Assembly (NCBI RefSeq): GCF_042665295.1
Contig: NZ_JBHTCO010000043.1
Span: 1-64,000, forward strand
Origin: Scopulibacillus_A cellulosilyticus
GTDB taxonomy: Bacteria; Bacillota; Bacilli; Bacillales; Sporolactobacillaceae
Reading direction: 5' to 3'
DNA: 64,000 nt
Below the pieces are notes generated by a model that had not been told where the DNA came from, searched no databases, and saw only the letters and a list, made by a program, of their open reading frames with translations. Numbering within the stretch: the first letter of the stretch is position 1; each line of letters opens with the position of its first letter. A program made the translations under genes and the position numbers. Shown one piece after another: positions 25,058-33,849 of this stretch.

Positions 25058-25843
25058 TTATGATAAACCCCTTACACTTAGACCTCCATCGCTCGAAATG
25101 ACCTCACCTGTCATCGCCAGAGATTGATCAGAAGCAAGCAATACATAAGATGCAACGTGATGTTCAGGTTCCATAAACATTTTCAGCGGGTTCCTATTTC
25201 TTATACTTTCTTTTTTATCATCAACTGATGGTGCAGAATAATAAGGCCTTAGACTTGGGGCAACGCTTAGTTCTGTAATCGTTCCGCCAAGCGCCACACC
25301 GTTAACTCTTATATCCGGCGCCAATTCAAAAGCCATTTGTCTCATAAGTCCGAGTTCGGCATGCTTACTGGCCGTATAAAGCACACCTCCTCCGTCAGGG
25401 TAAAAACTTGCGCCGGAAACTGAAAAAATAACCGTTCCTTTACTCTTCAAAAGCTCAGGTATTGCCGCTTTTACCCCAAGTAAATATCCCTTAACATTAA
25501 TATCAAGGATTTCATCATAGGCTCCCTCTAAAACTTGAGGAGATATATCCGTAAATTTTTTAAAACCGTCAAAAATACCAGCATTCAGGACTAAGGTATC
25601 TAATTTTCCAAATGTTCGGGCAGCAAGGGAAACGGCTTTTTGATTATCTTCAAAATATCTGACGTCACCGCAAACGGAAATGACATCACTGCCGAATTCA
25701 TCATTTAATGATTGGAGTTTTGACTCGGAAATATCGAGAACACAAACCTTTGCCCCTTCTTGGATAAACCGTTTAACGACAGCGCGCCCTATTCCGGAGG
25801 CCCCTCCGGTTATAAGAACTGCCTTATCTTGTAACCAACCCAT
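25058..25843 (-). CDS. cis-Dihydrodiol dehydrogenase (BphB/HcaB-like SDR)
   Basis: A 261-residue SDR with TGGASGIG, an Asp after the second strand (VLDIS, suggesting NAD), NAG, and S143, Y156 and K160. The SASFYPDGGGVLYTASKHA region, ELAPDIRVNGVALGGT and the C-terminal DGGLSVRG match the BphB/HcaB class, which oxidises cis-dihydrodiols made by Rieske dioxygenases to catechols. This is the second step of the proposed pathway. The ATG at 25843 has GGTGAT just before it; an ATG 12 bases upstream is possible. Confidence 0.85.
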   Translation of the reverse strand: MGWLQDKAVLITGGASGIGRAVVKRFIQEGAKVCVLDISESKLQSLNDEFGSDVISVCGDVRYFEDNQKAVSLAARTFGKLDTLVLNAGIFDGFKKFTDISPQVLEGAYDEILDINVKGYLLGVKAAIPELLKSKGTVIFSVSGASFYPDGGGVLYTASKHAELGLMRQMAFELAPDIRVNGVALGGTITELSVAPSLRPYYSAPSVDDKKESIRNRNPLKMFMEPEHHVASYVLLASDQSLAMTGEVISSDGGLSVRGLS

Positions 25844-25970
25844 AGGTATCACCATTTCTAAAATGTTTTCAATATAGTTATAGATAATGAAATTTTTGCA
25901 TGTCCAGCTTATTGAGTAATCTTTGAATAAAGCGAAGTCACCTCCGCCCGACTAATTGATCCCGAGTTCA

Positions 25971-27239
25971 TTAAAGTTGAACCGGCTTTGCATCACTTTC
26001 CTGAACTTTAACTCGATTTAACCTTTTAATAAGAAAAATCATCCGTATACCGCAAATAACAGCAATAAATTGCGCGCCAATCAGAAGAGCAAATCCCCAA
26101 CTAAAACTAATCGAAATAAGCGCCCCCATGATAATAGGTACAAAAGCAGAAACTAGATTTCCAGTGCCGTTAATAATCCCGTAGGTGCTTCCGACGCTTT
26201 CTTTTCTTGATAATAATTGGACTGTTGTCGGGAGTACCGGCCCTTGGATGCCCCAGAAACCATTGGCAACAATAATTGATACAGCGGAGACGATTGGACT
26301 TTTTGTCGTAATAGCGATAAGAATTGAGATTAAGCAGCCTAAGCCGCCAATGATCCACATGACAGACTTTCTTTTTATATGGTCAATAAGATAACCGCTA
26401 AATAGTTTCGAGAACAGGCTGACGACAAATGGCAATGAAGCCAATATCCCCATTTTTTCGATTGAAAAGCCTCTGGCATCTAAGAGATAAGAAGGCAGCC
26501 AAGAACTTGTTCCCCATAAATAGCTTGTATTGACAATTTCCCATATAATAAGCCATAACAATCCAGGCGTTTTTAAAGCAAGCTTGACGATGTCGCCTAA
26601 CTTTTTTTGAGTTTTAGGATCTGGATGATTTTCTTTAGTGAGACAATGTTTATTAGGGTTAATGAAAATTAAAATTAATGGCATGCCAATCAAAAGATTA
26701 AGAATGCCTAAAGCGACATATGATGACTGCCAGCTAAAATGGTAGACAAGGTAAGAAATAAATGGAAAGCCGACCGCTAAACCGACAGATACACCGAGCG
26801 CCCATACGGCATTGGCCTTTCCCCGATGACTGTCCGGAAACACTTGACTGACAAACATCGTATTCAAAGAAAACAACGGGCCTTCGCTTAATCCGAGTAT
26901 GACGCGAATGATAAGCAATAAAAGGAAAACGCTGGTTATCGGCGCAATGATCGTCATGACACCCCAAATGACAACACTAATCAATAAACCGATTTTGACA
27001 CCTAGAAACCTTTCATATAAAGGTGTTAATATAAACGCCGCAATCCCGTAAGCAACAAGAAAGGCAGTCATTAACCAACCTTGTGCCACGCGGTCGTGCG
27101 CGATGTTGAAAAAGTTCAGAAAGTCATGATTTGTAATAAGAACTGAAACATTGACTCTATCAATATAGGCGATCGTTAATATAATAAGAAGGGAAAATAC
27201 AGCGATCCAATTGACGATCATAGATTTTGATCTAGTCAT
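25971..27239 (-). CDS. MFS transporter, anion:cation symporter type
   Basis: A 422-residue carrier with 12 predicted helices. The first, containing TIAYIDRVNVSV, is the mark of the ACS family, which imports organic acids (phthalate, hexuronates, tartrate, hydroxyphenylacetate). AATGGGGGAA precedes the ATG. Lying inside the aromatic series, it is likely to import the substrate acid or a related compound. It resembles the second carrier at 30232-31515 in start and topology, so the cluster has two related importers, or an importer and an exporter. Confidence 0.88.
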   Translation of the reverse strand: MTRSKSMIVNWIAVFSLLIILTIAYIDRVNVSVLITNHDFLNFFNIAHDRVAQGWLMTAFLVAYGIAAFILTPLYERFLGVKIGLLISVVIWGVMTIIAPITSVFLLLLIIRVILGLSEGPLFSLNTMFVSQVFPDSHRGKANAVWALGVSVGLAVGFPFISYLVYHFSWQSSYVALGILNLLIGMPLILIFINPNKHCLTKENHPDPKTQKKLGDIVKLALKTPGLLWLIIWEIVNTSYLWGTSSWLPSYLLDARGFSIEKMGILASLPFVVSLFSKLFSGYLIDHIKRKSVMWIIGGLGCLISILIAITTKSPIVSAVSIIVANGFWGIQGPVLPTTVQLLSRKESVGSTYGIINGTGNLVSAFVPIIMGALISISFSWGFALLIGAQFIAVICGIRMIFLIKRLNRVKVQESDAKPVQL

Positions 27240-27292
27240 AAAAATTCCCCCATTTTTACCCGAAGCAAAATCATTACTTCCTAGAAGTTAAC

Positions 27293-28291
27293 TTATTCGT
27301 GAACTTTTGGTTGAACGACGCTTACCTTATCCCCTATTTCAATTGTCATAAGGTCTTTGCCGACAACCACTTTTCCGTTATAATTTTTCTTTGTCCGACT
27401 AACTAAATGTGCATCTTTATCAGTCAGCCCGCCAAGTAAGACAATGTGTGTAAAGACCGCAAGCTTCGGTTTTATTTGGCTGAATTCTTTTCCAGCTTGT
27501 CCAGGTGTCGTATGAATTCTAAGAATGTTTTCAAGCGCCTTATTTTTCTTCAAGTCTTCCGGTCTTGCTGCGGCTACTTCGCTAATAACAACATCAGATC
27601 CTTTGGCATGTTTTATGAAGTTTTTATTGTAAGTGGTGTCACCTGAAATAGTCACCGAATGGCCTTTGTAATCAATCCGGTATCCATATGCCGGTTTGAT
27701 AGACACATGGTCAACTAAAAATGCCGTAACCTTTATGCCGTTGTGATCATAAACAACCCCTGGCTTAATCTCATGAGCGTCAATTTCAACGCCTTTATTA
27801 TTTCCGTTTCCTGAGTCGCCGCGCGATTTAATATCAGCCGAAAAAGCCTTCTCCAAGTAAGACGTCATTTGAGCTGTTCCTACGGGTCCCCATACTTGCA
27901 TAGGGTCTTTTCTAAATCCGCCGGTTGGAAGCGAACCTGTCAGCCATAAATTCGGGAAACCGACAAGGTGGTCAGAATGCAGATGGGTTAAAAACACCTT
28001 ATCTATTTCACCCGGCTGAATGCCCATTTTATGCAATTGGACTGAAACACCCCGTCCAGAATCAAAAAGTAATTTTTCACCGCCGGCCTGTACTAACGCA
28101 GCCGGTCCAGACCTCTTATTAATAATCGGCGAACCGGTGCCAAGAAGGGTAACCTTTATTACGGGCGGTTTTTTATCTTGTTTTTTTGTTTTAGCGCTTG
28201 TTTGCGCCGAGGCAGAACATGAAGCACAAATCATCAATACTAATAGGAGAAACAATACCAACACACTTAATTTCTTCTTTGCATACTTCAT
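27293..28291 (-). CDS. Exported metallo-beta-lactamase-fold hydrolase
   Basis: A 332-residue protein with a basic start and hydrophobic signal (residues 1-25) ending MICASC, so it is secreted or, less surely, lipidated at Cys25 (the -3 Cys is unusual for a lipobox). The mature part has VTLLGTGSP and the zinc motif H103-L-H105-S-D107-H108, the layout of tRNase Z-like arylsulfatases and related esterases. Further ligands lie in TISGDTTYN and VFTHIV. Outside the cell it could release a substrate from an ester, sulfate or lactone before uptake. This is unusual for a ring-degradation cluster. Confidence 0.8.
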   Translation of the reverse strand: MKYAKKKLSVLVLFLLLVLMICASCSASAQTSAKTKKQDKKPPVIKVTLLGTGSPIINKRSGPAALVQAGGEKLLFDSGRGVSVQLHKMGIQPGEIDKVFLTHLHSDHLVGFPNLWLTGSLPTGGFRKDPMQVWGPVGTAQMTSYLEKAFSADIKSRGDSGNGNNKGVEIDAHEIKPGVVYDHNGIKVTAFLVDHVSIKPAYGYRIDYKGHSVTISGDTTYNKNFIKHAKGSDVVISEVAAARPEDLKKNKALENILRIHTTPGQAGKEFSQIKPKLAVFTHIVLLGGLTDKDAHLVSRTKKNYNGKVVVGKDLMTIEIGDKVSVVQPKVHE

Positions 28292-28350
28292 ACTGACACC
28301 TCTTATTAAAATAGGAGAGAGGCAGAATCTCCCCTTTTAACTCTATAAAA

Positions 28351-28860
28351 CTAAACAAAAATCGCTAAGTTTCTAGTATTTAAGGTTGTCTGATCAACTA
28401 GGAAAAAGCGCTTAGATAACTTCCATTCGCCATTAACATATTTAAACTCATCGCGGCGCTCTCCGGAAATCAAATCGTGATGAATATCTGTCGAGCGGCT
28501 GCGATAAATGAGCAAATAGCTGTCAACAACCGCCCTTTGATCTTCTTCAAATTCGGCAACACGTACATTACTGACAAACCGGCGAGTTCTTGACGGCGGC
28601 ATTTCCGCCCATGCAAACTCAGTTTTCAAGCGGTCAACCCGCATTTTTAAAGTGTTAATGTCATCCTGAAAAGCAAACATATCAGTTGAATAATCAGGGC
28701 GTTCCATGCCTTCTTTATTCACGCGGACCGGCATCTCATATTGCAGATCTTGATGCATCAGATTAAACCAGTCATCGAATTCGATTTCATCAAGTAACTT
28801 TGCTTCATGATATAACCATTGTTCAAACGTATATTTTGCCAAGACTTTTTCCATATTCAT
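28351..28860 (-). CDS. Aromatic ring-hydroxylating dioxygenase, beta subunit
   Basis: A 169-residue SnoaL/NTF2-fold small subunit. YHEAKLLDEIEFDDWFNLM at the start and PSRTRRFVSNVRV in the middle are typical of beta subunits of biphenyl, toluene and naphthalene-type dioxygenases. It forms an alpha3beta3 complex with the product of the gene just upstream (13-base gap). It has a structural role and some influence on substrate choice. GAGGAGG precedes the ATG. Confidence 0.9.
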   Translation of the reverse strand: MNMEKVLAKYTFEQWLYHEAKLLDEIEFDDWFNLMHQDLQYEMPVRVNKEGMERPDYSTDMFAFQDDINTLKMRVDRLKTEFAWAEMPPSRTRRFVSNVRVAEFEEDQRAVVDSYLLIYRSRSTDIHHDLISGERRDEFKYVNGEWKLSKRFFLVDQTTLNTRNLAIFV

Positions 28861-28873
28861 ATTCTTGCCTCCT

Positions 28874-30178
28874 CTATGCCTTCATTAAATCGAGCCAATA
28901 GCGATAGAAGTTTCTTGAATTAGCTTCCGAAAATTTATCATCATAAACTGTACCGGGACCCGCAAAGTCTTGAACAGGCACGCGGTGCTGACCCATCGTA
29001 TAGTTGTAATTAAAGTTTTTAGATAATGGTACTTGACCAGTTGCTGCTGCGGTAATATCAGTGAATACCTCAGTGTCATCTTGTTCGAAAATACCCGAAG
29101 GACTGAATGTAAGGATAAAAGCTTCACGTGAGCGGCGTTTCCAATCTTCTGAAGCATTTTTCTCAACAAGGAACCATGTAATCACTTCCATCTTATCAAC
29201 CGCAATCGGACGCCATAAACGGACAGTTGTATTAGAAACAGCTTGACCTTTTACTTCAGTATGGGAAACTAAAAACGATAAATTTGGAAAAATGGTTCCA
29301 ATAAGGTTTTTCAAGTTTGACAATACTTCAAATTGATCCGCTGACAAGTTTGCTTTATATTCAGGAATTAATTCTTCCGGAAAAGCAAAAAGCGGATTAG
29401 GCATGCCGACATTGCAGCCATGTCCATTTTCTGTATTTACTTGATAGCCCTTTTTTGAATATTGCGCACTCGGTACCATACCCAACTTAGCAATCGAACC
29501 ATGTGTAACCATCGTATGATAGGAATCACTGACGAAATTATCGGCGCCTATTTTCCATTGGGAATTGATCACAAATCTTTGCGGCGGCCCAATGACTTCC
29601 ATTTCAGTTCTGCCGACAGCCAGATCGATATACCATTTAAAATCCCCCAAAAACTCCGATAATGGCTCTGGATTTTCATTCCATGTTCCGAAAATAAGAC
29701 CTTTATAAATTTCGATTGTAACTTTATGAAGTCCCATCGATTTATAATCAAGATTTCCGCCGTAAATGTCTTTTTGCATTGGAACACCAATCAAATCGCC
29801 GTTGTTTTTAAAAGTAAAACCGTGGTATGGACAAGTAAAGCGGCCTTTATTGCCTTTATCGGCACGGCATAATTTCATGCCGCGGTGTGTACACATATTG
29901 TAAAATCCCCTGATAACGCCATCCTCACCGCGTGAAATAATCACTGAATATCCTGCCAAATCTCTTGTTATAAAATCGCCATTGTTTTGAATTTCTGATT
30001 CATGGCCCAGAAACAGCCATGTTTTTAAGAAAACTTTCTTGTGTTCTAAATCATAAATGGCAGGGTCACCCATAATATAGGCTGGGATAACTCCCTCTTC
30101 CGGTTTAACAGTTTCGTCCATATATTGAATGATTTCCCGCTGTGTCATTTCTTCGAAACAAACATCAGTTTTGATCAT
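28874..30178 (-). CDS. Aromatic ring-hydroxylating dioxygenase, alpha subunit
   Basis: A 434-residue catalytic subunit. The Rieske [2Fe-2S] ligands are C-x-H in CTHRG (about residues 96-98) and C-x2-H in CPYHG (about 116-119). The mononuclear iron site is in DNFVSDSYHTMVTH: bridging Asp, His-221 and His-226, with the third ligand in FEQDD near the C terminus. It adds both atoms of O2 to an aromatic ring, giving a cis-dihydrodiol. The substrate is unknown. No dedicated [2Fe-2S] ferredoxin or reductase gene is present, so electrons must come from elsewhere. The second of two ATG codons is chosen on spacing from AAGGAGG. Confidence 0.92.
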   Translation of the reverse strand: MIKTDVCFEEMTQREIIQYMDETVKPEEGVIPAYIMGDPAIYDLEHKKVFLKTWLFLGHESEIQNNGDFITRDLAGYSVIISRGEDGVIRGFYNMCTHRGMKLCRADKGNKGRFTCPYHGFTFKNNGDLIGVPMQKDIYGGNLDYKSMGLHKVTIEIYKGLIFGTWNENPEPLSEFLGDFKWYIDLAVGRTEMEVIGPPQRFVINSQWKIGADNFVSDSYHTMVTHGSIAKLGMVPSAQYSKKGYQVNTENGHGCNVGMPNPLFAFPEELIPEYKANLSADQFEVLSNLKNLIGTIFPNLSFLVSHTEVKGQAVSNTTVRLWRPIAVDKMEVITWFLVEKNASEDWKRRSREAFILTFSPSGIFEQDDTEVFTDITAAATGQVPLSKNFNYNYTMGQHRVPVQDFAGPGTVYDDKFSEANSRNFYRYWLDLMKA

Positions 30179-30231
30179 CATAATCCTCCTTGCTGCTAAA
30201 AAGTTTATAGTTTTATCAGGCTGAAACGACT

Positions 30232-31515
30232 TTAAGCTTCAGAATTAGCTTCGAAATTTTCCGACTGGTTTAACGCATCTTTTCTTTCTCCAGGGACCAA
30301 AGTGAATAAAGCAATGGCGCCAATAACCGCATTAAATACCAGGAAGATAATCGCAGTAGTAAAATTGCCTCCGGAAACTTCCACTAAATAGCCCATAAAT
30401 GCTGTTGTAAATCCGCCGACAATATTGGTAAATCCCATCAAGCCTGCAGCTTTACCCGCGGTTTCTTTTGATGAATAATCAACAAGCAGCAATTGTGATA
30501 TTTCCAGCACGCCGCCAACTGCTGCTAAACCTATATCCATCATGACTGCGGCAAGAGATGAATTACCCGTTGATGTGGCAATAATAAGGGCAATCGCACC
30601 TATGACAAAGATCACTGTCCCAATAAGAGATGGTTTTCTTGTTTTATCAGCAATATAACCGACTAATAAGACGGTAATTAAGGCCAAAAGCCACGCGCTC
30701 GACGTCCAAGAACTCATAAGAGCCGCAGAAAAATGCCGGGCTTTTTCTAAATAGGTCGGGAGCCAGAAACTGATGCCATAAAACAATACACTGTCAACAA
30801 GCATGACAAGCCAAATCATCCAGTACCTGTAGTTTCTTAGCAATTCCCCAAAAGTGATATTGCTAGATTGCTTTGTTTTTTGCCCCTCTTGAATATATTG
30901 AAGTTCAGCAGCATTGACTGCATAATGCTGTTTTGGATCATCCCGTGTTAAAAATAAAAACAGCGGTAAATTAATAATGAGTGAAAACGCTGCCAGCAAA
31001 TAGAAAGATGCTTCCCAACCGCCCAAACTGATAGCAAATATAATAATCGGAATGCCAATAGCCGGCCCTAAATAGTCGCCAATAATCCAGGACGACTGCG
31101 CTCTTCCAAATTCTTTAGGCGGAAACCAATTAGATATCAATTTATTACAAACCGGAAACAGAACGGCTTCTCCGATGCCCAGAATCATACGTGATACCAT
31201 AAATAGTCCGTAAGATGAACTTAAGCCTCCAAGTATCATCGTAAAACCCCAGATAATTGTCCCAATAATGGCTGTCTTCCTGGGACCAATCCGATCTACA
31301 ATAAATCCCCATGCAATATTTGCAAATCCGTAAAAGACGAGAAACCCTGTCATTAGAAAGCCAATCTTTGCGGTTTCACCCAGAAGCCCTAAATCTTGCA
31401 AAAATTTATGGTTGGTGATAATCACTGATATCCCTAATTTATCCATCTGTCCAAAAACCCAAAAGAAGAAGATAGGCGGTGCAATATAAAGCCACCTGGC
31501 CCGTGAACGCTTCAT
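30232..31515 (-). CDS. MFS transporter, anion:cation symporter type
   Basis: A 427-residue carrier with 12 predicted helices. GQMDKLGISVIITNHKFL resembles the start of the other carrier in this cluster (IDRVNVSVLITNHDFL), so the two are probably paralogues. IVDRIGPRK is the loop 2-3 motif. GGAGGATAACT precedes the ATG. It likely moves the aromatic acid substrate or a released product. Direction of transport cannot be told. Confidence 0.88.
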   Translation of the reverse strand: MKRSRARWLYIAPPIFFFWVFGQMDKLGISVIITNHKFLQDLGLLGETAKIGFLMTGFLVFYGFANIAWGFIVDRIGPRKTAIIGTIIWGFTMILGGLSSSYGLFMVSRMILGIGEAVLFPVCNKLISNWFPPKEFGRAQSSWIIGDYLGPAIGIPIIIFAISLGGWEASFYLLAAFSLIINLPLFLFLTRDDPKQHYAVNAAELQYIQEGQKTKQSSNITFGELLRNYRYWMIWLVMLVDSVLFYGISFWLPTYLEKARHFSAALMSSWTSSAWLLALITVLLVGYIADKTRKPSLIGTVIFVIGAIALIIATSTGNSSLAAVMMDIGLAAVGGVLEISQLLLVDYSSKETAGKAAGLMGFTNIVGGFTTAFMGYLVEVSGGNFTTAIIFLVFNAVIGAIALFTLVPGERKDALNQSENFEANSEA

Positions 31516-31588
31516 AGTTATCCTCCTTTAAAAGAGATCCGAAAATGGCGTCCGCTCACTCTTTCACTTTTCAGCAGACAATTTCCCC

Positions 31589-32371
31589 TTATCCTATTTC
31601 TAACATTTCATGACTGTCCTTTAATGAAGATAGAACACTTAGCGCTGCCAAATAGCTGGTTTTTGGGTTATTTGGCATAGGATTGTTCTCAATATTCAAT
31701 GTCAGTTTTCCAAAAGACCCTTTCGCTTCAATAAAATGAATGTTTTTATTAACATTAGCATCGGCTACTATTTTTACCCTTGTCCTTTCAACACCAATGC
31801 CTGCCAAAGATAGAATGATAGACACGTTAATATTTTTAGGGAATTTGCGAATCGCTTCAAAGGCGGAACCATCAAATAACACAAGTTCACTTTCTACAGG
31901 TTCATCAGTGAGCGAGGCTGCAGGTTTTCTGGTCGTTAACGTTACTGAATCTAATTGTCCGGTCAATTGCGTCGCCTTCAGTACATCTAATCCCCCGATA
32001 GCGCCTGATGGTAAATAGACCTTTTTTCCGTTAAGTTCAGAAAGCGCTTTTAATTCGTCAAAAAAGGAGCTATCAGCCAATGCACCTACGCTGATAATTA
32101 ATAAATCTTTCCCGTGTTTAATGATTTCCCGCGCATACTGCTGAACGGATTGAACGGTTGCTGCTTCAATCACCAGATCAACATCCGATTGAAGAAACGT
32201 CTGAAAGTCATCGTAAAAACTGGTGCTGTAACGATGGGACAAATCCTCGTATCCTTCTTTATTCCGGACAAAAACAGCATCTATCTGTGATCCGTCAAGG
32301 AAGCCGTCAACATTTAGAGATTTCAATAGAAATTGTCCGATATTTCCGCATCCAATTAACCCTATTTTCAT
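31589..32371 (-). CDS. L-aspartate dehydrogenase-like protein (NadX/DUF108 family)
   Basis: A 260-residue protein with the GCGNIG dinucleotide loop, the SGAIGGLD segment and the C-terminal NIENNPMPNNPKTSYLAALS of the aspartate dehydrogenase family, which interconverts aspartate and iminosuccinate/oxaloacetate with NAD(P). Length is normal. There are no nadA/nadC genes nearby, so it is not the NAD-synthesis version by context. Between the Rieske genes and the ThDP/ALDH pair it may act on a different amino or imino acid made in the pathway. GGAGG precedes the ATG. Confidence 0.8.
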   Translation of the reverse strand: MKIGLIGCGNIGQFLLKSLNVDGFLDGSQIDAVFVRNKEGYEDLSHRYSTSFYDDFQTFLQSDVDLVIEAATVQSVQQYAREIIKHGKDLLIISVGALADSSFFDELKALSELNGKKVYLPSGAIGGLDVLKATQLTGQLDSVTLTTRKPAASLTDEPVESELVLFDGSAFEAIRKFPKNINVSIILSLAGIGVERTRVKIVADANVNKNIHFIEAKGSFGKLTLNIENNPMPNNPKTSYLAALSVLSSLKDSHEMLEIG

Positions 32372-32385
32372 AAATGTTCCTCCAT

Positions 32386-33840
32386 TTAATCAGCAAAACC
32401 ATAAGAATCAGTGAATAATTCCAAGCTGCCCCATTGTGTCTCCCTGCTGAAGCCGCTTTCTTTAATACCCGGAAAATCTAATCTCAGGTCTTGGAAAATC
32501 GTATGGTTATTATGGAATACTGCTCCCGCTTCCAGGCGGTCAGCTATTTCAACAGCCTTCGCTTTATCCTGTGTCCATACGGAAGCTCTTAAGCCGTATT
32601 GCGTATCATTAGCCATTTCAATGGCTTCTTCTATATCGGAATATGCAACAACCGGAATAACAGGCCCAAATTGTTCAATGCTTACCAACTCATGGTCATG
32701 ATCAATGTTCGAAGCAATAGAAGGAAGCATAAAATAGCCTTTATCCCAAGAATCCAGATCCATTTTTTGTCCAAGCTCAGCTACATTTGCGCCGGATTTT
32801 TTTGTTCGTTCAATGAGGTCTTTGACAAAATCAAACTGTGCCTTATTATTCATTGGCCCCATCGTTGCGTCCGGGTGAATGCCGTTACCAACGACAACGC
32901 GTCCAAATTCGCGAGTCAGCTTTTCGACAAACTCGTTATAACGTGTTTCGTGGACATAGATACGTTTAATAGCCGAACATACTTGTCCTGATGCCCTTAA
33001 GACGCCCGCTCGAATACGCTGAATATCTGTTTTCCCTAACTCAGCATCAGGCAAAATGAGCGCCGGATCGTTTCCGCCAAGTTCCATAAACAGCTTTTTC
33101 ACAGTACCGGCAGATTGACTCATAATGGTTTTCCCGGTCTCCGTGCTTCCTGTAAAAGCAATCGCCCTGATGCGAGGATCAGTACACAACACTTCGCCAA
33201 TCTTAGATCCCGATCCGGTGACGATATTAACGACGCCTTCAGGAAGTGAATCAGCGACGATTTTCAAACAAGTTAAAACGGTTAAAGGACAATTCGTCGC
33301 CGGCTTGATGACAACTGTATTTCCGGCTAAAATCGCTGGAATGGCTCTTTTAAAAGTTAAGATCATCGGCGAATTCCATGGTGAAATGACTGCAGTCACA
33401 CCTCGCGGACGCCTTCTGACCTGAACTGTTTGCGATGCTTCTCCGACATTCACCGGTTTCCACCATTCAATTAAGGTATCCGCCATCTTGCTCATAACCT
33501 CTACACAGCGCAACAAGTCCTTTTTAGCTTCAACGAGTGTTTTGCCGTTTTCCCGAACAAATAGAGAGACATTTTCTTCAACGACCGGCTTTAATTTTTC
33601 TGAAGCTTTTTTCATTCGCTCTGCCCGCTCACTGACAGAGGTTCTTGACCATGTTTTAAAAGCGTTGGCAGCAGCATCGATCGCTTGTGTGACGTCTGTT
33701 TCTGAACATACAGCCACTTCACCGACAACTTCATCAAGTTTTGCCGGATTGATGACTTGTTTGACTTCTTTTGCCTTGTGCCATTCCCCATTTATTAAGA
33801 AACGGCCCGAAATTTCAGGGAATACTTCAATCATTTTCAT
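32386..33840 (-). CDS. Aldehyde dehydrogenase (NAD(P)-dependent)
   Basis: A 484-residue ALDH-superfamily enzyme with the PWNSP oxyanion Asn, general base E253 in FMELGGNDP and nucleophile C288 in SGQVCSAI. It oxidises an aldehyde to the acid (or acyl-CoA, less likely). It lies ten bases after the ThDP-enzyme gene, so the obvious reading is that a 2-oxoacid is decarboxylated to an aldehyde which this enzyme oxidises. AAAGGAG precedes the ATG. Substrate not determined. Confidence 0.88.
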   Translation of the reverse strand: MKMIEVFPEISGRFLINGEWHKAKEVKQVINPAKLDEVVGEVAVCSETDVTQAIDAAANAFKTWSRTSVSERAERMKKASEKLKPVVEENVSLFVRENGKTLVEAKKDLLRCVEVMSKMADTLIEWWKPVNVGEASQTVQVRRRPRGVTAVISPWNSPMILTFKRAIPAILAGNTVVIKPATNCPLTVLTCLKIVADSLPEGVVNIVTGSGSKIGEVLCTDPRIRAIAFTGSTETGKTIMSQSAGTVKKLFMELGGNDPALILPDAELGKTDIQRIRAGVLRASGQVCSAIKRIYVHETRYNEFVEKLTREFGRVVVGNGIHPDATMGPMNNKAQFDFVKDLIERTKKSGANVAELGQKMDLDSWDKGYFMLPSIASNIDHDHELVSIEQFGPVIPVVAYSDIEEAIEMANDTQYGLRASVWTQDKAKAVEIADRLEAGAVFHNNHTIFQDLRLDFPGIKESGFSRETQWGSLELFTDSYGFAD

Positions 33841-33849
33841 CTCACTCCT

